Shown here piece by piece: positions 1 to 12,972 of a stretch of 64,000 nt of DNA. The stretch comes from Massilia antarctica (GTDB lineage: Bacteria > Pseudomonadota > Gammaproteobacteria > Burkholderiales > Burkholderiaceae_D). The notes below the pieces were generated by a model, which saw nothing but the letters and a program-made list of their open reading frames with translations, was not told where the DNA came from and made no database searches. The position numbers and the translations under genes are program-made. The number at the start of each line of letters is the position of its first letter. Position 1 is the stretch's first letter. The stretch is from NCBI RefSeq assembly GCF_015689335.1, contig NZ_CP065053.1, positions 6,138,001 to 6,202,000 of the forward strand, given 5' to 3'.

Positions 1-159
1 GGCGAGTGCATCGCCGTCAACGACGCCGTCGCCGACGCGCCGGACTCGATCAATACCGACGCCTTTGCGGCCTGGCTGTTCAAGCTCAAACCGAGCGACG
101 CCGGCGCCATCAATGGCCTGCTCGACGCCGCCGCCTACGGCAAAGCCACCGCAGAATAA
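1..159 (+). CDS. gcvH: Glycine cleavage system H protein, C-terminal part
   Basis: The reading frame is open from the first base and stops at TAA 157–159, giving the last 52 residues. The sequence GECIAVNDAVADAP followed by a conserved C-terminal helix ending LLDAAAYGK matches the lipoyl-carrier H protein, which shuttles the aminomethyl group between P, T and L proteins. The lipoyl-lysine lies outside the window. gcvP follows 102 bases downstream on the same strand, as expected for a gcvTHP operon. The 5' end is truncated only by the window edge. Confidence 0.9.
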   Translation, partial: GECIAVNDAVADAPDSINTDAFAAWLFKLKPSDAGAINGLLDAAAYGKATAE

Positions 160-167
160 AAACGCCT

Positions 168-188
168 GGCCGCCGCCCGCTGGCGGCC
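168..188 (+). terminator. Hairpin between gcvH and gcvP
   Basis: A 7-bp inverted repeat (GGCCGCC/GGCGGCC) with a 7-nt loop is followed by GTTTCCTTTC. It lies inside the glycine-cleavage operon, so it would act as a partial terminator or mRNA stabiliser rather than an operon end. The T-tract is imperfect. Confidence 0.35.
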
Positions 189-261
189 GTTTCCTTTCAG
201 TTCGCCGCCGCGCCGTGTATCCGACAGCGCCGGTGGCAGTCCTTTTTCGGCCCCGACTACC

Positions 262-3159
<2,898 letters not shown>

Positions 3160-3172
3160 GCGCTTGGCCTGA

Positions 3173-4795
3173 TCAGGGCCGCCGCGAGGCCAGCCGCAGA
3201 TGCGGCGTGGTTTTCTTCGGCGGCCCTGCCGCATCCGGCACGCTGTCGTCGATGCAAAATCCGCTGACCGCTTTCGACAGGGTCAGCGCCTGCCGCTGCA
3301 GCCTTTGCGCCGCCGATGCCGCCTCTTCCACCAGCACGGAATTCTGCCGTGTCATCTGGTCCATCCGCACGATCGCGTCGCTCACCGCGCCGATGCCGCC
3401 GGCCTGCCCCGCGCTGGCTTGCCCGATCCGGCTGACCATGTCCCCCACCTGCTGCACCGATTGCGCGATGCCCACCATGCGCATGCCCGCTTCCGAGGCG
3501 CCCGCGCTGCCGCCGTCGATCTCGGCGAGCGCCTGCGCAATGAGTTCCTTGATCTCGCGCGCGGCGCTGGCCGAGCGCTGCGCCAGTATCCGCACTTCGC
3601 CCGCCACCGTGGCAAAGCCGTGGCCCTGCTCGCCGGCCTTGGCCGCTTCGACCGCCGCGTTGAGCGCCAGCGCATTGGTCTGGCAAGCCAGGTTGTCGAT
3701 CACACCGATAATCTGCGCAACGCGCTGCGAACTGGCGCGCACCGCGGCCATCGTCAGCACCAGCCGGTCGAGCACACCGCCGCCGCACAGCACTTGGGCC
3801 GAGGTTTCGTCGGCCAGGCGGTTGGCGCTGGACGCGCTGCCGGCTGCCCTGCCCGCCGTGGCGCCTAGCCCCTCGACCGTGCTGGCGGCGTGTTTGAGCA
3901 CCTTGGCCTGGGCCGCAGTGCGGCTGGCGATGCCGGCGCTGCCCAAGGCGATGTCGCGCGAGGCGCTGTCGATCGAGCGCGCCGAGGCCAGGATGCTTTT
4001 CAAGGTCGCATTCAGGGTGCCGATGCTGGCGTCTAGCGTGCGCGCGGTATCGGCGATTTCATCGCGCCCGTAGCTGCGCTTCCTGACCGTCAGGTTGCCG
4101 CTGGCCAGAGCGCCGGCGGTCTCGCTCAGGCCGCGCACTTCGCGCAGCAGCGCGCGCCGCACCAGCATGGTGATGCCGAGCGTAGCGGCCACCGACAGGA
4201 CCACCAGCAGCGGCATCAGCACCGACAGCGCGGCAAAGTCGGCGGCGGCGCGGGTCGATGCGCGCTCGCTCAGATCCTGCTCGAAGCGCGCCAGTTCCGA
4301 CAGGCGCTGCGCCACCACGCCGAAGGCTTGTTCGGCCTTGGACATGGCGTTGGCGCTCATCGAATGATCGACCTGGGACAGTTCGATCACGTCGACAATG
4401 GCGCGCATGTAGACCCCGTGCGCGGCCGCGGCCTGGGTGACGAAGCGGTGCTCGGGAGCGGCGCGGCCGGTGCGCCCGGCCAGGGCCGCGAACTTGCGCT
4501 CGATGGCGGCGTGGCGCTGATAGATGTCCTGCCCGAGCCCCTCGATGCGCGGCGCGGAAAAACTGGCGCTGATCCAGGTCAGCAACTGGTACATGCGGGC
4601 ATGCGCGTACTGCGCCTCGGCCACCAGCTCATTGGCATCGCGGATGCGGGCGGCACGCTCGCCCACGATGATGTCGACCGCCTGGTTCTGGCGCACCATC
4701 GCATACCATGCGCTGCCCGAGGAGAACATCAGCAATAGCAGCACCAGGCCGGGTGCGAGCAACAGCTTGGGACCGATGCGCAGGCGCTCGAGCAT
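3173..4795 (-). CDS. Methyl-accepting chemotaxis protein
   Basis: A 540-residue chemoreceptor. It starts MLERLRIGPKLLLAPG with a first membrane helix at about residues 9–30, then a helical periplasmic region (about 35–185), a second membrane helix (LLVVLSVAATLGITMLV), HAMP, and a cytoplasmic signalling domain. The hairpin tip, with ALNAAVEAAKAGEQGHGFA and VAGEVRILAQRSA, is the CheA/CheW contact region. The ATG at 4795 was chosen because it lies 1 nt past the stop of the upstream Cache-domain gene; a longer frame start at 4837 would overlap that gene. The two genes are therefore probably translationally coupled. Ligand unknown. Confidence 0.93.
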   Translation of the reverse strand: MLERLRIGPKLLLAPGLVLLLLMFSSGSAWYAMVRQNQAVDIIVGERAARIRDANELVAEAQYAHARMYQLLTWISASFSAPRIEGLGQDIYQRHAAIERKFAALAGRTGRAAPEHRFVTQAAAAHGVYMRAIVDVIELSQVDHSMSANAMSKAEQAFGVVAQRLSELARFEQDLSERASTRAAADFAALSVLMPLLVVLSVAATLGITMLVRRALLREVRGLSETAGALASGNLTVRKRSYGRDEIADTARTLDASIGTLNATLKSILASARSIDSASRDIALGSAGIASRTAAQAKVLKHAASTVEGLGATAGRAAGSASSANRLADETSAQVLCGGGVLDRLVLTMAAVRASSQRVAQIIGVIDNLACQTNALALNAAVEAAKAGEQGHGFATVAGEVRILAQRSASAAREIKELIAQALAEIDGGSAGASEAGMRMVGIAQSVQQVGDMVSRIGQASAGQAGGIGAVSDAIVRMDQMTRQNSVLVEEAASAAQRLQRQALTLSKAVSGFCIDDSVPDAAGPPKKTTPHLRLASRRP

Positions 4796-4796
4796 G

Positions 4797-5258
4797 TCAG
4801 TGCTTGTAGACGCCGGCTTCCAGGGCCACGTCGCCAATGCGCATGACGTACGTGGTTTTGGCCTCGACCTTGCCGTTGACCGGATTCTTGAACTTGTAGT
4901 CGACCCATCCGCGGCCGGGGCCGTTGGCGATCGCGATCATTTCGTGACGGAACAGCTTGCCGTCGGCGTCGGGCACGTCGCGCAAATCCTTGCCGATCAG
5001 CGCCGTGGTCGGGTGCGCGACCGTGATGCCGGTGAGGTCGCGCATGGCCACGTACAGGGTGCCGCGGTTGTACTCGGGGTCGCGGGCATTGATCAGCCGG
5101 ATCATTTCTTCCTTGCCGCGCAGCTTCATGAAGCGCGCGCCCTTCTCCACCAGCGCCACCGCGTCTTTTTCGTCCGGCTCGGCAGCGACGGGCGCGCTCC
5201 AGCCGGCGCCGCTCCAGAAACAGGCCAGCAGCACGCCGGCCTTGATGAGTATCTTCAC
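4797..5258 (-). CDS. Secreted single-Cache (sCache_2-like) sensor domain protein
   Basis: A 153-residue protein with a Sec-type signal (VKILIKAGVLLACFWSGAGWSA) and then only a Cache_2-like ligand-binding fold: a helix with FMKLRGKEEMIRLIN, the strand TLYVAMRDLTGITVAH, and the C-terminal strand pair GWVDYKFKNPVNGK/KTTYVMRIGDVALEAGVY. I chose the GTG at 5258 because AAGGA lies 7 nt upstream and it opens directly on the signal peptide; an ATG at 5351 has no such support. This fold is normally the periplasmic part of chemoreceptors and kinases. Here it is free-standing and overlaps the leader of the MCP, suggesting a periplasmic partner subunit. Confidence 0.8.
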   Translation of the reverse strand: MKILIKAGVLLACFWSGAGWSAPVAAEPDEKDAVALVEKGARFMKLRGKEEMIRLINARDPEYNRGTLYVAMRDLTGITVAHPTTALIGKDLRDVPDADGKLFRHEMIAIANGPGRGWVDYKFKNPVNGKVEAKTTYVMRIGDVALEAGVYKH

Positions 5259-5449
5259 AATGATGTCCTTCAACGTCGGTGAACGCGCATTCTGGCGCCG
5301 GGACAGGTATGATTGGCTGCCAGCCGGCGTGCGCAAGATGAGGTGGCGCAATGTTTCCTGAGCGCATAGGTTAATTTACGCGTTCGCGCGGGGCGCCGGT
5401 TTGCGCGGGATCAATCGTGCGGACCGCGCCTATCAGTCAAGGAAGAGAG

Positions 5450-5821
5450 ATGAATCGTTCAGTGGTTGCCCTGCTACTGTCGGGCCTGGTGTTTCCGGGC
5501 GCCGGACAGTATTACCTGGGCCGGCGCGCGCGCGCCTGCCTGTTTATCGTGCCGACGCTCATTGCGGCAATCTATTTTTTCAAGCAAGTGGTCGACTCCG
5601 CCTCGCGCATGGTCGATGAAGTGCTGCGTGGCTCCCTGGGCGCCGACCCGGTGCTGATCGCCGAGCGCCTGCACCAGCAGGGCGAGACGGCCACGCCGCT
5701 GATGAATATCGCCGCCGCGGTGATGCTGGCGTGCTGGGTGGCCAGTCTGGTCGACGCCTGGCTGCTGGCGCGCGCGCAGGAACGCGGCGCACTGGCGGGC
5801 AAAGAGAAAGGCATGTCATGA
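5450..5821 (+). CDS. Small membrane protein with FPGAGQYYLGR motif (TM2/DUF5683-like)
   Basis: A 123-residue protein beginning MNRSVVALLLSGLVFPGAGQ, which is the turn motif seen in TM2-type and DUF5683-like membrane proteins. Predicted helices: about residues 4–22, 27–45 and 88–108. The ATG at 5450 has a good ribosome-binding site (AAGGAAGAGAG); the frame could begin 33 nt earlier but without a site. It overlaps the next gene by ATGA. Function unknown. Confidence 0.75.
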   Translation: MNRSVVALLLSGLVFPGAGQYYLGRRARACLFIVPTLIAAIYFFKQVVDSASRMVDEVLRGSLGADPVLIAERLHQQGETATPLMNIAAAVMLACWVASLVDAWLLARAQERGALAGKEKGMS

Positions 5822-6210
5822 ACCGGCCTGGCTTGATCGGTGCCGGCTTGCTGGCGCTGGCGCTGGCCGGCTGCGCCACCCCGCAGGCCGGCGCCATCGT
5901 GCGCACGCCGGTGCTCAGGGCCGCATCCTCCTTTCCGAATACCGAGGCGGTGGTGATGCGGGTCGAACTGGCCGCCGGCGCGCGCGCCGGGCGCCACAGC
6001 CACCCGGGCGACGAAATCGGCTACGTGCTCGAAGGCGAGGGCCAATTGCTGATCGACGGCGCCGCCCCGCGCACGGTGCGCGCCGGGGAAGCCTTCGTGA
6101 TCCCGGCCGGTACCGTGCACGACGCCCACAACCCGGGCGGCGCCACCATGCGCCTGGTCGGCGTATACATGGTCGAACAGGGCAAGCCGCTGGCCATCCC
6201 GGCCAAATAA
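5818..6210 (+). CDS. Cupin-domain lipoprotein
   Basis: A 130-residue protein with a lipoprotein signal (LIGAGLLALALAGC; lipobox Cys about residue 19) followed by one cupin domain. Cupin motif 1 reads HSHPGDEIGYVLEGEG, with two histidines and a glutamate as likely metal ligands; motif 2 is PAGTVHDAHNPG. Such exported cupins are usually unassigned. The start ATG overlaps the upstream stop (ATGA), so it is coupled to the small membrane protein. Confidence 0.85.
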   Translation: MNRPGLIGAGLLALALAGCATPQAGAIVRTPVLRAASSFPNTEAVVMRVELAAGARAGRHSHPGDEIGYVLEGEGQLLIDGAAPRTVRAGEAFVIPAGTVHDAHNPGGATMRLVGVYMVEQGKPLAIPAK

Positions 6211-6326
6211 GGGTCGCCGCGGCGCCGATTGTGGCGCTGGGCCGACACGCGCGGGGGCAGTTCTGTACAAGCAGGCCACAAGCTGCCAAAATGTTGATGT
6301 ACGTCAATTCTCAAGACGTACCCACT

Positions 6327-8339
6327 ATGATGCCAGCGCCCACCCGTCCGACCCTGCTCCGCCTGCCGCGTCTTGCGCGCGCATGGGCGCTGTCGATGCT
6401 GGCCCTCGCCGGCGCGGGCGCGCGCGCCGGCGACACCGACGACCTGACCACCCTGCCCCTTGAACAGCTGATGTCGATGGAGGTCTACAGCGCCTCGAAG
6501 TTCATGCAGAAGTCGAGCCGCGCGCCGTCGTCGGTGACCGTGATAACAAGGACCGAGATCCGCCAGTTCGGCTGGCGCACCCTGGCCGACGTGGCGCGCA
6601 GCGTGCGCGGCATGGTGGTCAGCTACGACCGCAATTACAGCTATCTGGGGCAGCGCGGCATCCTGCGCCCCGGCGACTTCAATACCCGCTTCCTGCTCCA
6701 GGTCGACGGCAACCGCATGAACGACGCCGTGTACGACCAGGCGCCGGTGGGCGCCGAATTCCCGCTCGACCTGGACCTGGTCGAGCGCATCGAGTTCGTG
6801 CCCGGTCCCGGTTCATCGATCTACGGCTCGAATGCCTTCATCGGCGTGATCAACGTGATCACCAGGAAGCCCGGCGCCGTGGCCGGCACGCGCGGATCGC
6901 TGGAAGTGGGCCAGGACGGCGCGCGCAAGGCCGCGGCCAGCGTCGGCTGGGGCTCGCCCCAGGGCAGCGAGTACCTGATCGCCGCCAGCGCCTGGCGCAG
7001 CGATGGGCGCGACTTGTACTTCCCCGAATTCGACACACCAGCCCAGAACCACGGCGTGGCCAGCGGCCTCGATGATGAGCGCGGACAGCGCTTTTTCGCG
7101 CGCGCCACCTACGGCGCGGCCAGCCTGAGCCTGATCCACGCGAACCGGGTCAAGGGCATCCCGACCGCCTCCTACGGCCAGAGCTTCAACGATCCGCGCG
7201 CGGCCACCACCGACCGCCAGACCTATGTCAACGCGGCCTGGAGCAGCGATGCCGGCGCCGTCGAACAGCTCAAGGCGCGCCTGTTCTGGGGCCAGTACGA
7301 CTCGTTCGGCGATTACGTGGCGCTTGACGAGGCGCGCACGCTCAGCCACGACGGCAGCAACGCGCGCTGGTGGGGCATCGAGGCGAGCGTGGTGAGCACG
7401 CGCCTGGCCGGGCACACCGTGCTGGCCGGGATCGACCTGCAGCGCGACTACCGCCTGCACCAGTACAGCTTCGACGTGGCTCCGTTCTACAGCTACCTGG
7501 ACGACCGCCACGGCGGGCGGCGCGCCGGCCTGTATCTGCAAGACCAGCTGGCGCTGGGCGAAGCGGTGCTGCTCAACCTGGGCCTGCGCTACGACCGCAA
7601 CAGCGGCAGCGACGGGGTGTGGAGCCCGCGCGCCGCCCTGATCTGGAATCCGTCCGAGGCAACCACGATCAAGGCGATCTACGGCCGGGCCTTCCGTTCG
7701 CCCAACAGCTATGAAAAATTCTATGCCTTCCCCGGCGCGGACGGCCAGACCGGCAACCCGGGCCTGCGAGAGGAACGGGTGCGTTCGACCGAACTGGCGC
7801 TGGTGCGGGAGTTCGGCGAGAACGCGCGGGTGAGCGTGTCGGCCTTTCGCACCGCGCTGGCGGACCTGATCGCGCCGGTAGAACAGCGCGAGCCGGCCAG
7901 CGTGCGCTTCGAAAATATCGGCCGCCTGGGCGCGCGCGGCGTGGAAATCGAATACGAACGCGCCACCCCGGGCGGCCTGTCGCTGCGCACCAGCTACAGC
8001 GCGATCCGGGTCAGCGACGCGCTCGGGCAACCGGTCAACGCGCCGGCGCGCCTGGCCAAGTTCAATGGTTCGGCGCCGCTCGGCGCCGGCGGCTGGCGCG
8101 CCGCGCTCGAAGCCCAGTATGTGGGCGCGCGCCATGGCGTCTCGGGCACCGCCGGACCTTATGTGGTGGTCAACGCCAATCTGATGAGCGCGCGCCTGCT
8201 GCGCAATCTCGAGCTCTCGCTCGGCGTGACCAATCTGTTCGACCGCGCGTACGCCGATCCGGCCTCCATCGAACACCGCCAGAGCGTGATCGCGCAGGAC
8301 GGGCGGCGCCTGGTCGCAAGGCTGGCGTATGCGTTCTGA
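6327..8339 (+). CDS. TonB-dependent outer-membrane receptor
   Basis: A 670-residue receptor (ATG 6327, or 6330). A signal peptide ends near GARAGD; a plug domain follows ([51 protein letters not shown]); then a beta-barrel ends in the aromatic residue of LAYAF. The N-terminal segment [17 protein letters not shown] resembles receptors found beside YfiR and cyclic-di-GMP genes rather than classical siderophore receptors. A longer frame from 6231 lacks a signal at its N-terminus. The next gene starts inside its 3' end (11-bp overlap), so the three genes form a unit. Substrate unknown. Confidence 0.92.
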   Translation: MMPAPTRPTLLRLPRLARAWALSMLALAGAGARAGDTDDLTTLPLEQLMSMEVYSASKFMQKSSRAPSSVTVITRTEIRQFGWRTLADVARSVRGMVVSYDRNYSYLGQRGILRPGDFNTRFLLQVDGNRMNDAVYDQAPVGAEFPLDLDLVERIEFVPGPGSSIYGSNAFIGVINVITRKPGAVAGTRGSLEVGQDGARKAAASVGWGSPQGSEYLIAASAWRSDGRDLYFPEFDTPAQNHGVASGLDDERGQRFFARATYGAASLSLIHANRVKGIPTASYGQSFNDPRAATTDRQTYVNAAWSSDAGAVEQLKARLFWGQYDSFGDYVALDEARTLSHDGSNARWWGIEASVVSTRLAGHTVLAGIDLQRDYRLHQYSFDVAPFYSYLDDRHGGRRAGLYLQDQLALGEAVLLNLGLRYDRNSGSDGVWSPRAALIWNPSEATTIKAIYGRAFRSPNSYEKFYAFPGADGQTGNPGLREERVRSTELALVREFGENARVSVSAFRTALADLIAPVEQREPASVRFENIGRLGARGVEIEYERATPGGLSLRTSYSAIRVSDALGQPVNAPARLAKFNGSAPLGAGGWRAALEAQYVGARHGVSGTAGPYVVVNANLMSARLLRNLELSLGVTNLFDRAYADPASIEHRQSVIAQDGRRLVARLAYAF

Positions 8340-8868
8340 ATCCCGCCCTGCGCGCGCGCAGCGCCTTTGCTGGCTGCTGGCTGCCAGCCTGGCGGTGACA
8401 GCGGCGGCGCACGCCGATCCGGTGCCGGAAAACGCGATGAAGGCCGCCTTTGTCTTCAATTTCACCGTGTTCGCCGAGTGGCCGGCGGAAGCGCTGGCGG
8501 GCGGCGCACCGATCAGCCTGTGCGCCAACGCCGGCGGCGCGCTGTTCGCCTCGCTGAGCAGGCTGCACGACAAGGTCGTCAACGGCCACCGCATCGCGGT
8601 GCGCCACGCCGGCGCGCCGCTGCGCACCTGCCATGTGCTGGTGCTCGAACGGATCGACCGCGAACGCTGGCGCGAGCTGCGCCGCGAGCTGGCCGGCACG
8701 CCGGTACTGACCGTCTCGGACGACAGGGTGATCGGCCCGGACGGCGCGGTCATCGCCATGGAGGTGATGGATGAGCGCATCGTGTTCGACATCGACATGG
8801 CGCCGGCGCGCGCGGCCCGCCTGACCCTCAGTTCCAAGCTGCTGCGCCTGGCCAGGAGCGTGCAGTGA
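8329..8868 (+). CDS. YfiR-like periplasmic protein (DUF4154)
   Basis: A 179-residue secreted protein with a Sec signal ending AAHADP and the YfiR/DUF4154 pattern ENAMKAAFVFNFTVFAEWP near the mature N-terminus and LTLSSKLLRLAR at the C-terminus. In Pseudomonas, YfiR is a periplasmic repressor of the diguanylate cyclase YfiN. Here it lies between a TonB receptor and a membrane GGDEF-EAL protein, overlapping both genes. By inference it relays a periplasmic or outer-membrane signal to the downstream enzyme. Confidence 0.88.
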   Translation: MRSESRPARAQRLCWLLAASLAVTAAAHADPVPENAMKAAFVFNFTVFAEWPAEALAGGAPISLCANAGGALFASLSRLHDKVVNGHRIAVRHAGAPLRTCHVLVLERIDRERWRELRRELAGTPVLTVSDDRVIGPDGAVIAMEVMDERIVFDIDMAPARAARLTLSSKLLRLARSVQ

Positions 8869-10802
8869 GCGCGCGCCCGGCAGTCATGAGCGCTCCGCGC
8901 CTGCTCGGCAAGAAGCTGGCGCTGACCACCATTCTGACAGCCGCCGCCGCGCTGTTCGTGGCCAGCCTGGCGTTGATCGTGTTCCAGTTCCTGTCCATGC
9001 GCGGCGTGCTGGCCGACGACTTGCGGGTGCAGGCCCAGATCGTCGGCAACAACAGCAGCGCGGCCCTGCTGTTCAACGATGTCAAGGCCGGCGAGGAAAC
9101 CCTGGCCGGCCTGGCGGTCTCGCCCAGCGTGGCCAGCGCCAGCATTTTCGACGCCCGCGGCGCGCTGCTGGCGCACTACCAGCGCGGTACCGGCGCCCAG
9201 CCCGGCGAACCCGATGCCGCCCTGCTGGCCGCCGGCTACCGCTACGCCATCGACGCGGTGGAAGTGGCGCACGTGGTGCGCGTGAACCAGCAGCGGGTCG
9301 GCGTGGTGCTGATCCGCGCCACCCTGGACCAGCTGTTCGCGCGCCTGCTCACCTACGCCGGCCTGACCCTGGCGGTGGCCCTCGCGTCGCTGGCGCTGGC
9401 GTATGCGCTGGTGTCGTCGATGCGGCGCGCGGTGCGCCGGGCCGAGGAGCACCTGCACCATCTGGCGCACGTCGATTCGGTCACCGCCCTGCCCAACCGC
9501 CACGAATACAACGAGCGCCTGGCGTTCGCGCTGGAACGCGCCGACCGGGCCGAGGGCGAGGTCGGCCTGCTGCTGCTCGACCTGGATAACTTCAAGGTGG
9601 TCAACGACACGCTCGGCCACGACAGCGGCGACCTTCTGCTCAAGCTGGTGGCCGCGCGCCTGGTGCAGACCTTGCGTGGGAACGATATCATCTGCCGCAT
9701 CGGCGGCGACGAATTCGTGATCATCGTCGAGCCGCGCGAGACCGACCCCGGCCAGCCGGAAGAAGTGGCCGAAGTGGCGCGCAAGATCCTCGCCGCCCTG
9801 GCCGCGCCTTTCGAGGTGGAAGGACACCAGCTGTACGCGAGCGCCAGTATCGGCGTGGCCGTGTACCCGCGCGATGCGGGCGACGCGCGCACCTTGATGC
9901 GCAGCGCCGACACGGCCATGTACCACGCCAAGGCCAGGGGCAAGAACGGCTTCGAAGCGTTCCAGCCGGCCATGGAGCAGCGCGCCCAGAAGCGCCTCAA
10001 GCTCGAAGCGAACCTGCGCCGCGCGCTCGACCTGGGCGAGCTGGAACTGCACTACCAGCCGCAGATCGATGTGCGCAGCGGGCGTGTGGTGGGGGTCGAG
10101 GCGCTGGCCCGCTGGCACTGCCGCGAACTGGGGCACGTCAGCCCGGCCGAATTCATTCCCGTGGCCGAGGAGTCCGGGATCATCGTGGCGCTCGGCGGCT
10201 GGGTGCTGCGCACGGCCTGCCGCCAGGCGGCGGCGTGGCGCGACCAGGGTTTGCTCGACAGCCTGGTGCACGTGGCGGTGAACCTGTCGGCGCGCCAGAC
10301 CCGCGACGGCGCCCTGATGGACGAGATCCGCGCCATCCTCGACGAAACCGCGCTGCCGGCCAGCCTGCTGGAACTGGAAATCACCGAGGGCGTCCTGATG
10401 GAAAACGTGAACGCCAACCTGGACCTGCTGCATGGCTTGCAGGCGGCCGGCATCCATCTGTCGATCGACGATTTCGGCACCGGCTACTCGTCGATGGCGT
10501 ATCTGAAGCGCTTCCCGATCGACCAGTTGAAAATCGACCGCAGTTTCGTGCACGACGTGCCGGGCGACGGCGAGGCGATCGCCACGGCGATTATCGCGAT
10601 GGCGCACAGCCTGCAGTTAAGCGTGGTGGCCGAGGGCGTGGAAACCCTGGCGCAGCTCGACTTCCTGCGCCAGGCGGGCTGCGACATCATGCAGGGATAT
10701 TATTTTGCGCGGCCGATGCCCGCCGCGCAGATCACCGCGCTGCTGCGCGAAAAGCGCAGCAGCTGGGGCGAACGGGCGACAATACCGCTTACGCCAGCTT
10801 GA
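8865..10802 (+). CDS. Membrane GGDEF-EAL cyclic-di-GMP protein
   Basis: A 645-residue protein: membrane helix (about 22–45), periplasmic CHASE8-like segment (about 46–150), second helix (about 155–180), then GGDEF ([10 protein letters not shown] intact) and EAL ([21 protein letters not shown] all present). Both catalytic signatures are intact, so either synthesis or hydrolysis of cyclic-di-GMP is possible. The start is GTG 8865, overlapping the yfiR-like stop as GTGA; an ATG at 8886 is the alternative. Its N-terminal architecture matches YfiN/TpbB-type partners of YfiR. The 3' end overlaps convergent prfC by 14 nt. Confidence 0.93.
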   Translation: MSARPAVMSAPRLLGKKLALTTILTAAAALFVASLALIVFQFLSMRGVLADDLRVQAQIVGNNSSAALLFNDVKAGEETLAGLAVSPSVASASIFDARGALLAHYQRGTGAQPGEPDAALLAAGYRYAIDAVEVAHVVRVNQQRVGVVLIRATLDQLFARLLTYAGLTLAVALASLALAYALVSSMRRAVRRAEEHLHHLAHVDSVTALPNRHEYNERLAFALERADRAEGEVGLLLLDLDNFKVVNDTLGHDSGDLLLKLVAARLVQTLRGNDIICRIGGDEFVIIVEPRETDPGQPEEVAEVARKILAALAAPFEVEGHQLYASASIGVAVYPRDAGDARTLMRSADTAMYHAKARGKNGFEAFQPAMEQRAQKRLKLEANLRRALDLGELELHYQPQIDVRSGRVVGVEALARWHCRELGHVSPAEFIPVAEESGIIVALGGWVLRTACRQAAAWRDQGLLDSLVHVAVNLSARQTRDGALMDEIRAILDETALPASLLELEITEGVLMENVNANLDLLHGLQAAGIHLSIDDFGTGYSSMAYLKRFPIDQLKIDRSFVHDVPGDGEAIATAIIAMAHSLQLSVVAEGVETLAQLDFLRQAGCDIMQGYYFARPMPAAQITALLREKRSSWGERATIPLTPA

Positions 10803-12462
10803 CCGCGTGCTCGCGGGTGGCGTGGAAGTTCAGCTTGGGCCAACGCTCTTCGGTCAGGCGCAGGTTGACGTTCGAGGTAGCCAGGTAAGCCATATTGCCG
10901 GCCGCATCGTAGGCCACGTTGTGGCCCAGCGCCGACTCGAAATCGGCCAGGATACGCTTGTCGTCGCCGCTGACCCAGCGCGCGCTGCTGATGCTGGTGC
11001 CTTCGAACACGGCATCGACCCCGTACTCGTTGAGCAGGCGGCTGGCCACGACCTCGAACTGCAGCACCCCGACCGCGCCCAGTACCAGCTCGCCGCCCTG
11101 GACCGGTTTGAAGACCTGCACCGCGCCCTCTTCGCCCAGCTGCTGCAAGCCCTTGTGAAGCTGCTTGATCTTGAGCGGATTGCGGATGCGCACCGAGCGG
11201 AAGAAGTCCGGCGCGAAGTACGGGATGCCGGTAAATTGCAGCATCTCGCCTTCCGAGAAGCTGTCGCCGATCTGCATGTTGCCGTGGTTGGGCAGGCCGA
11301 TGATGTCGCCGGCGTAGGCTTCCTCGACCTGTTCGCGCGAGGACGCCATGAAGGTAACCACCGACGAGACCTTGATCTCGCGTCCCAGGCGCAGGTGCTT
11401 GACCTTCATGCCGCGCTCGAAACGCCCCGAGCACACGCGCAGGAAGGCGATGCGGTCGCGGTGGGCCGGGTCCATATTGGCCTGGATCTTGAAGACGAAA
11501 CCGGAAAACGGCTGCTCGCCTGGCGCCACCACGCGCACGGTGGCGTCGCGCTCGCGCGGGGCCGGCGCCCAGTCGACCAGCGCCGAGAGAATTTCGCGCA
11601 CGCCGAAGTTGTTGATCGCCGAACCGAAGAACACCGGGGTCTGCACGCCGGCCAGGAACTGTTCCAGGTCGAACGGATGCGAAGCGCCATGCACCAGCTC
11701 CACTTCCATCTTGAGCTGCTCGATTTCGAGCGGGAACATGGCGGCCAGCTTGGGATTGTCGATGCCCTTGACGATTTCGAAGGCACCGTCGGCTTTTTCC
11801 TCGCCCGCCTTGAACAGCATGATTTCATCGCGCAGCAGGTGGTATACGCCGCGGAAATTCTTGCCCATGCCGATCGGCCAGGTCACCGGGGCGCACTGGA
11901 TTTTCAGGACCGATTCGAGTTCGTCGAGCAGGTCGAGCGGATCGCGCGTTTCGCGGTCCATCTTGTTCATGAAGGTGACGATCGGGGTGCTGCGCATGCG
12001 GCACACGGCCAGCAGCTTGATGGTTTGCGCTTCCACGCCTTTGGCCGCGTCGATCACCATCAGGGCCGAGTCGACGGCGGTGAGTACGCGGTAGGTGTCT
12101 TCCGAAAAATCCTGGTGGCCGGGGGTGTCGAGCAGGTTGATGACGTGGTCGCGGTGCTCGAACTGCATCACCGAACTGGCCACGGAAATGCCGCGCTGCT
12201 TTTCGATTTCCATCCAGTCGGAGGTGGCGTGGCGGCCGCTCTTGCGGGCCTTGACGGTGCCGGCCATCTGGATCGCGCCCGAAAACAGCAACAGCTTCTC
12301 GGTCAGGGTGGTCTTGCCTGCGTCGGGGTGGGAAATGATGCCGAAGGTACGGCGGCGTGCAACTTCGCGGGCGATCGCCGCGGGGGCGGGCGTCGGGCTC
12401 GGTGCTACGTTGTCTGAATCGGGAAGGGAAGTATCGGTATCGTTGGCCATATTCTCAGCCAT
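10789..12462 (-). CDS. prfC: Peptide chain release factor 3
   Basis: A 557-residue translational GTPase that recycles RF1/RF2 after termination. P-loop [13 protein letters not shown], switch region [19 protein letters not shown]3 [11 protein letters not shown] and G4 NKMDRE are all visible. About 30 residues of low-complexity Ala/Pro sequence precede the domain, so it is slightly longer than the Escherichia coli protein. The ATG at 12462 has GAGG about 9 nt upstream; a frame start at 12486 has no site. Confidence 0.97.
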   Translation of the reverse strand: MAENMANDTDTSLPDSDNVAPSPTPAPAAIAREVARRRTFGIISHPDAGKTTLTEKLLLFSGAIQMAGTVKARKSGRHATSDWMEIEKQRGISVASSVMQFEHRDHVINLLDTPGHQDFSEDTYRVLTAVDSALMVIDAAKGVEAQTIKLLAVCRMRSTPIVTFMNKMDRETRDPLDLLDELESVLKIQCAPVTWPIGMGKNFRGVYHLLRDEIMLFKAGEEKADGAFEIVKGIDNPKLAAMFPLEIEQLKMEVELVHGASHPFDLEQFLAGVQTPVFFGSAINNFGVREILSALVDWAPAPRERDATVRVVAPGEQPFSGFVFKIQANMDPAHRDRIAFLRVCSGRFERGMKVKHLRLGREIKVSSVVTFMASSREQVEEAYAGDIIGLPNHGNMQIGDSFSEGEMLQFTGIPYFAPDFFRSVRIRNPLKIKQLHKGLQQLGEEGAVQVFKPVQGGELVLGAVGVLQFEVVASRLLNEYGVDAVFEGTSISSARWVSGDDKRILADFESALGHNVAYDAAGNMAYLATSNVNLRLTEERWPKLNFHATREHAVKLA

Positions 12463-12525
12463 AACATGGCCTCGCACAAAACCCACGATTTTACCGATAC
12501 TTGCCCTGCTCGTGTGAACTGATTC

Positions 12526-12548
12526 GGGCGCGGCGGGGAGCCGCGCCC
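12526..12548 (-). terminator. Strong GC hairpin between pilE and prfC
   Basis: A perfect 9-bp stem (GGGCGCGGC/GCCGCGCCC) with a 5-nt loop lies 17 nt beyond the pilE stop on the minus strand. No T-run follows, so it may be a weak terminator or a 3'-end stabiliser separating the pilus operon from prfC. Confidence 0.45.
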
Positions 12549-12564
12549 GGGTAGTGCCGCCGGC

Positions 12565-12972
12565 TTACCAGCAGCCGTTGGCGGCCGGTGTCTGCGCACC
12601 GGTATTGGTCAAGGTCAAGACACCGCATTCGTCGCCCGCCTGCGCCGTGGTTGGCGTTGCCGTGAGGGTGAACGAGTCCGCGGCCATCGTTGGCACGATG
12701 TTATACCTGACCGCGCCGGCGGCCACGTCCTTGGGCGAGGTGGTCGCCCCTATATCGTCGGTCGGATAGACGTTCTTGGTGGTGTAGTAACGCTCGAACA
12801 ACTGAGCCTTCTCCAACAACACCCCCTTGGCGACCGAGCGCTGGGACTTCATTACGCTTTTCTGGTAGGCCGGAAGAGCGACCGCCGACAGGATCCCGAC
12901 AATGACCACGGTGATCATCAATTCGACCAGGGTGAAGCCGCTCGCCGGCTGATTCATCAATGTGCGTTTCAT
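12565..12972 (-). CDS. pilE: Type IV pilin-like protein (PilE family)
   Basis: A 135-residue pilin with a class III prepilin leader (cleavage [19 protein letters not shown], Glu at +5) and a pilin globular domain containing two cysteines (ECGV and the C-terminal NGCW) likely to form the D-loop disulfide. Its start overlaps the pilY1 stop (ATGA), and it is the last gene of the minor pilin operon. The position next to pilY1 and the short length suggest a PilE-type minor pilin of the tip complex rather than the major subunit. Confidence 0.92.
   Translation of the reverse strand: MKRTLMNQPASGFTLVELMITVVIVGILSAVALPAYQKSVMKSQRSVAKGVLLEKAQLFERYYTTKNVYPTDDIGATTSPKDVAAGAVRYNIVPTMAADSFTLTATPTTAQAGDECGVLTLTNTGAQTPAANGCW

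Noticed and set aside
6813..10607. 1,264-residue minus-strand frame
   Set aside because: Runs antisense to three well-supported genes; its His/Arg/Ala composition is the typical antisense image of high-GC coding.
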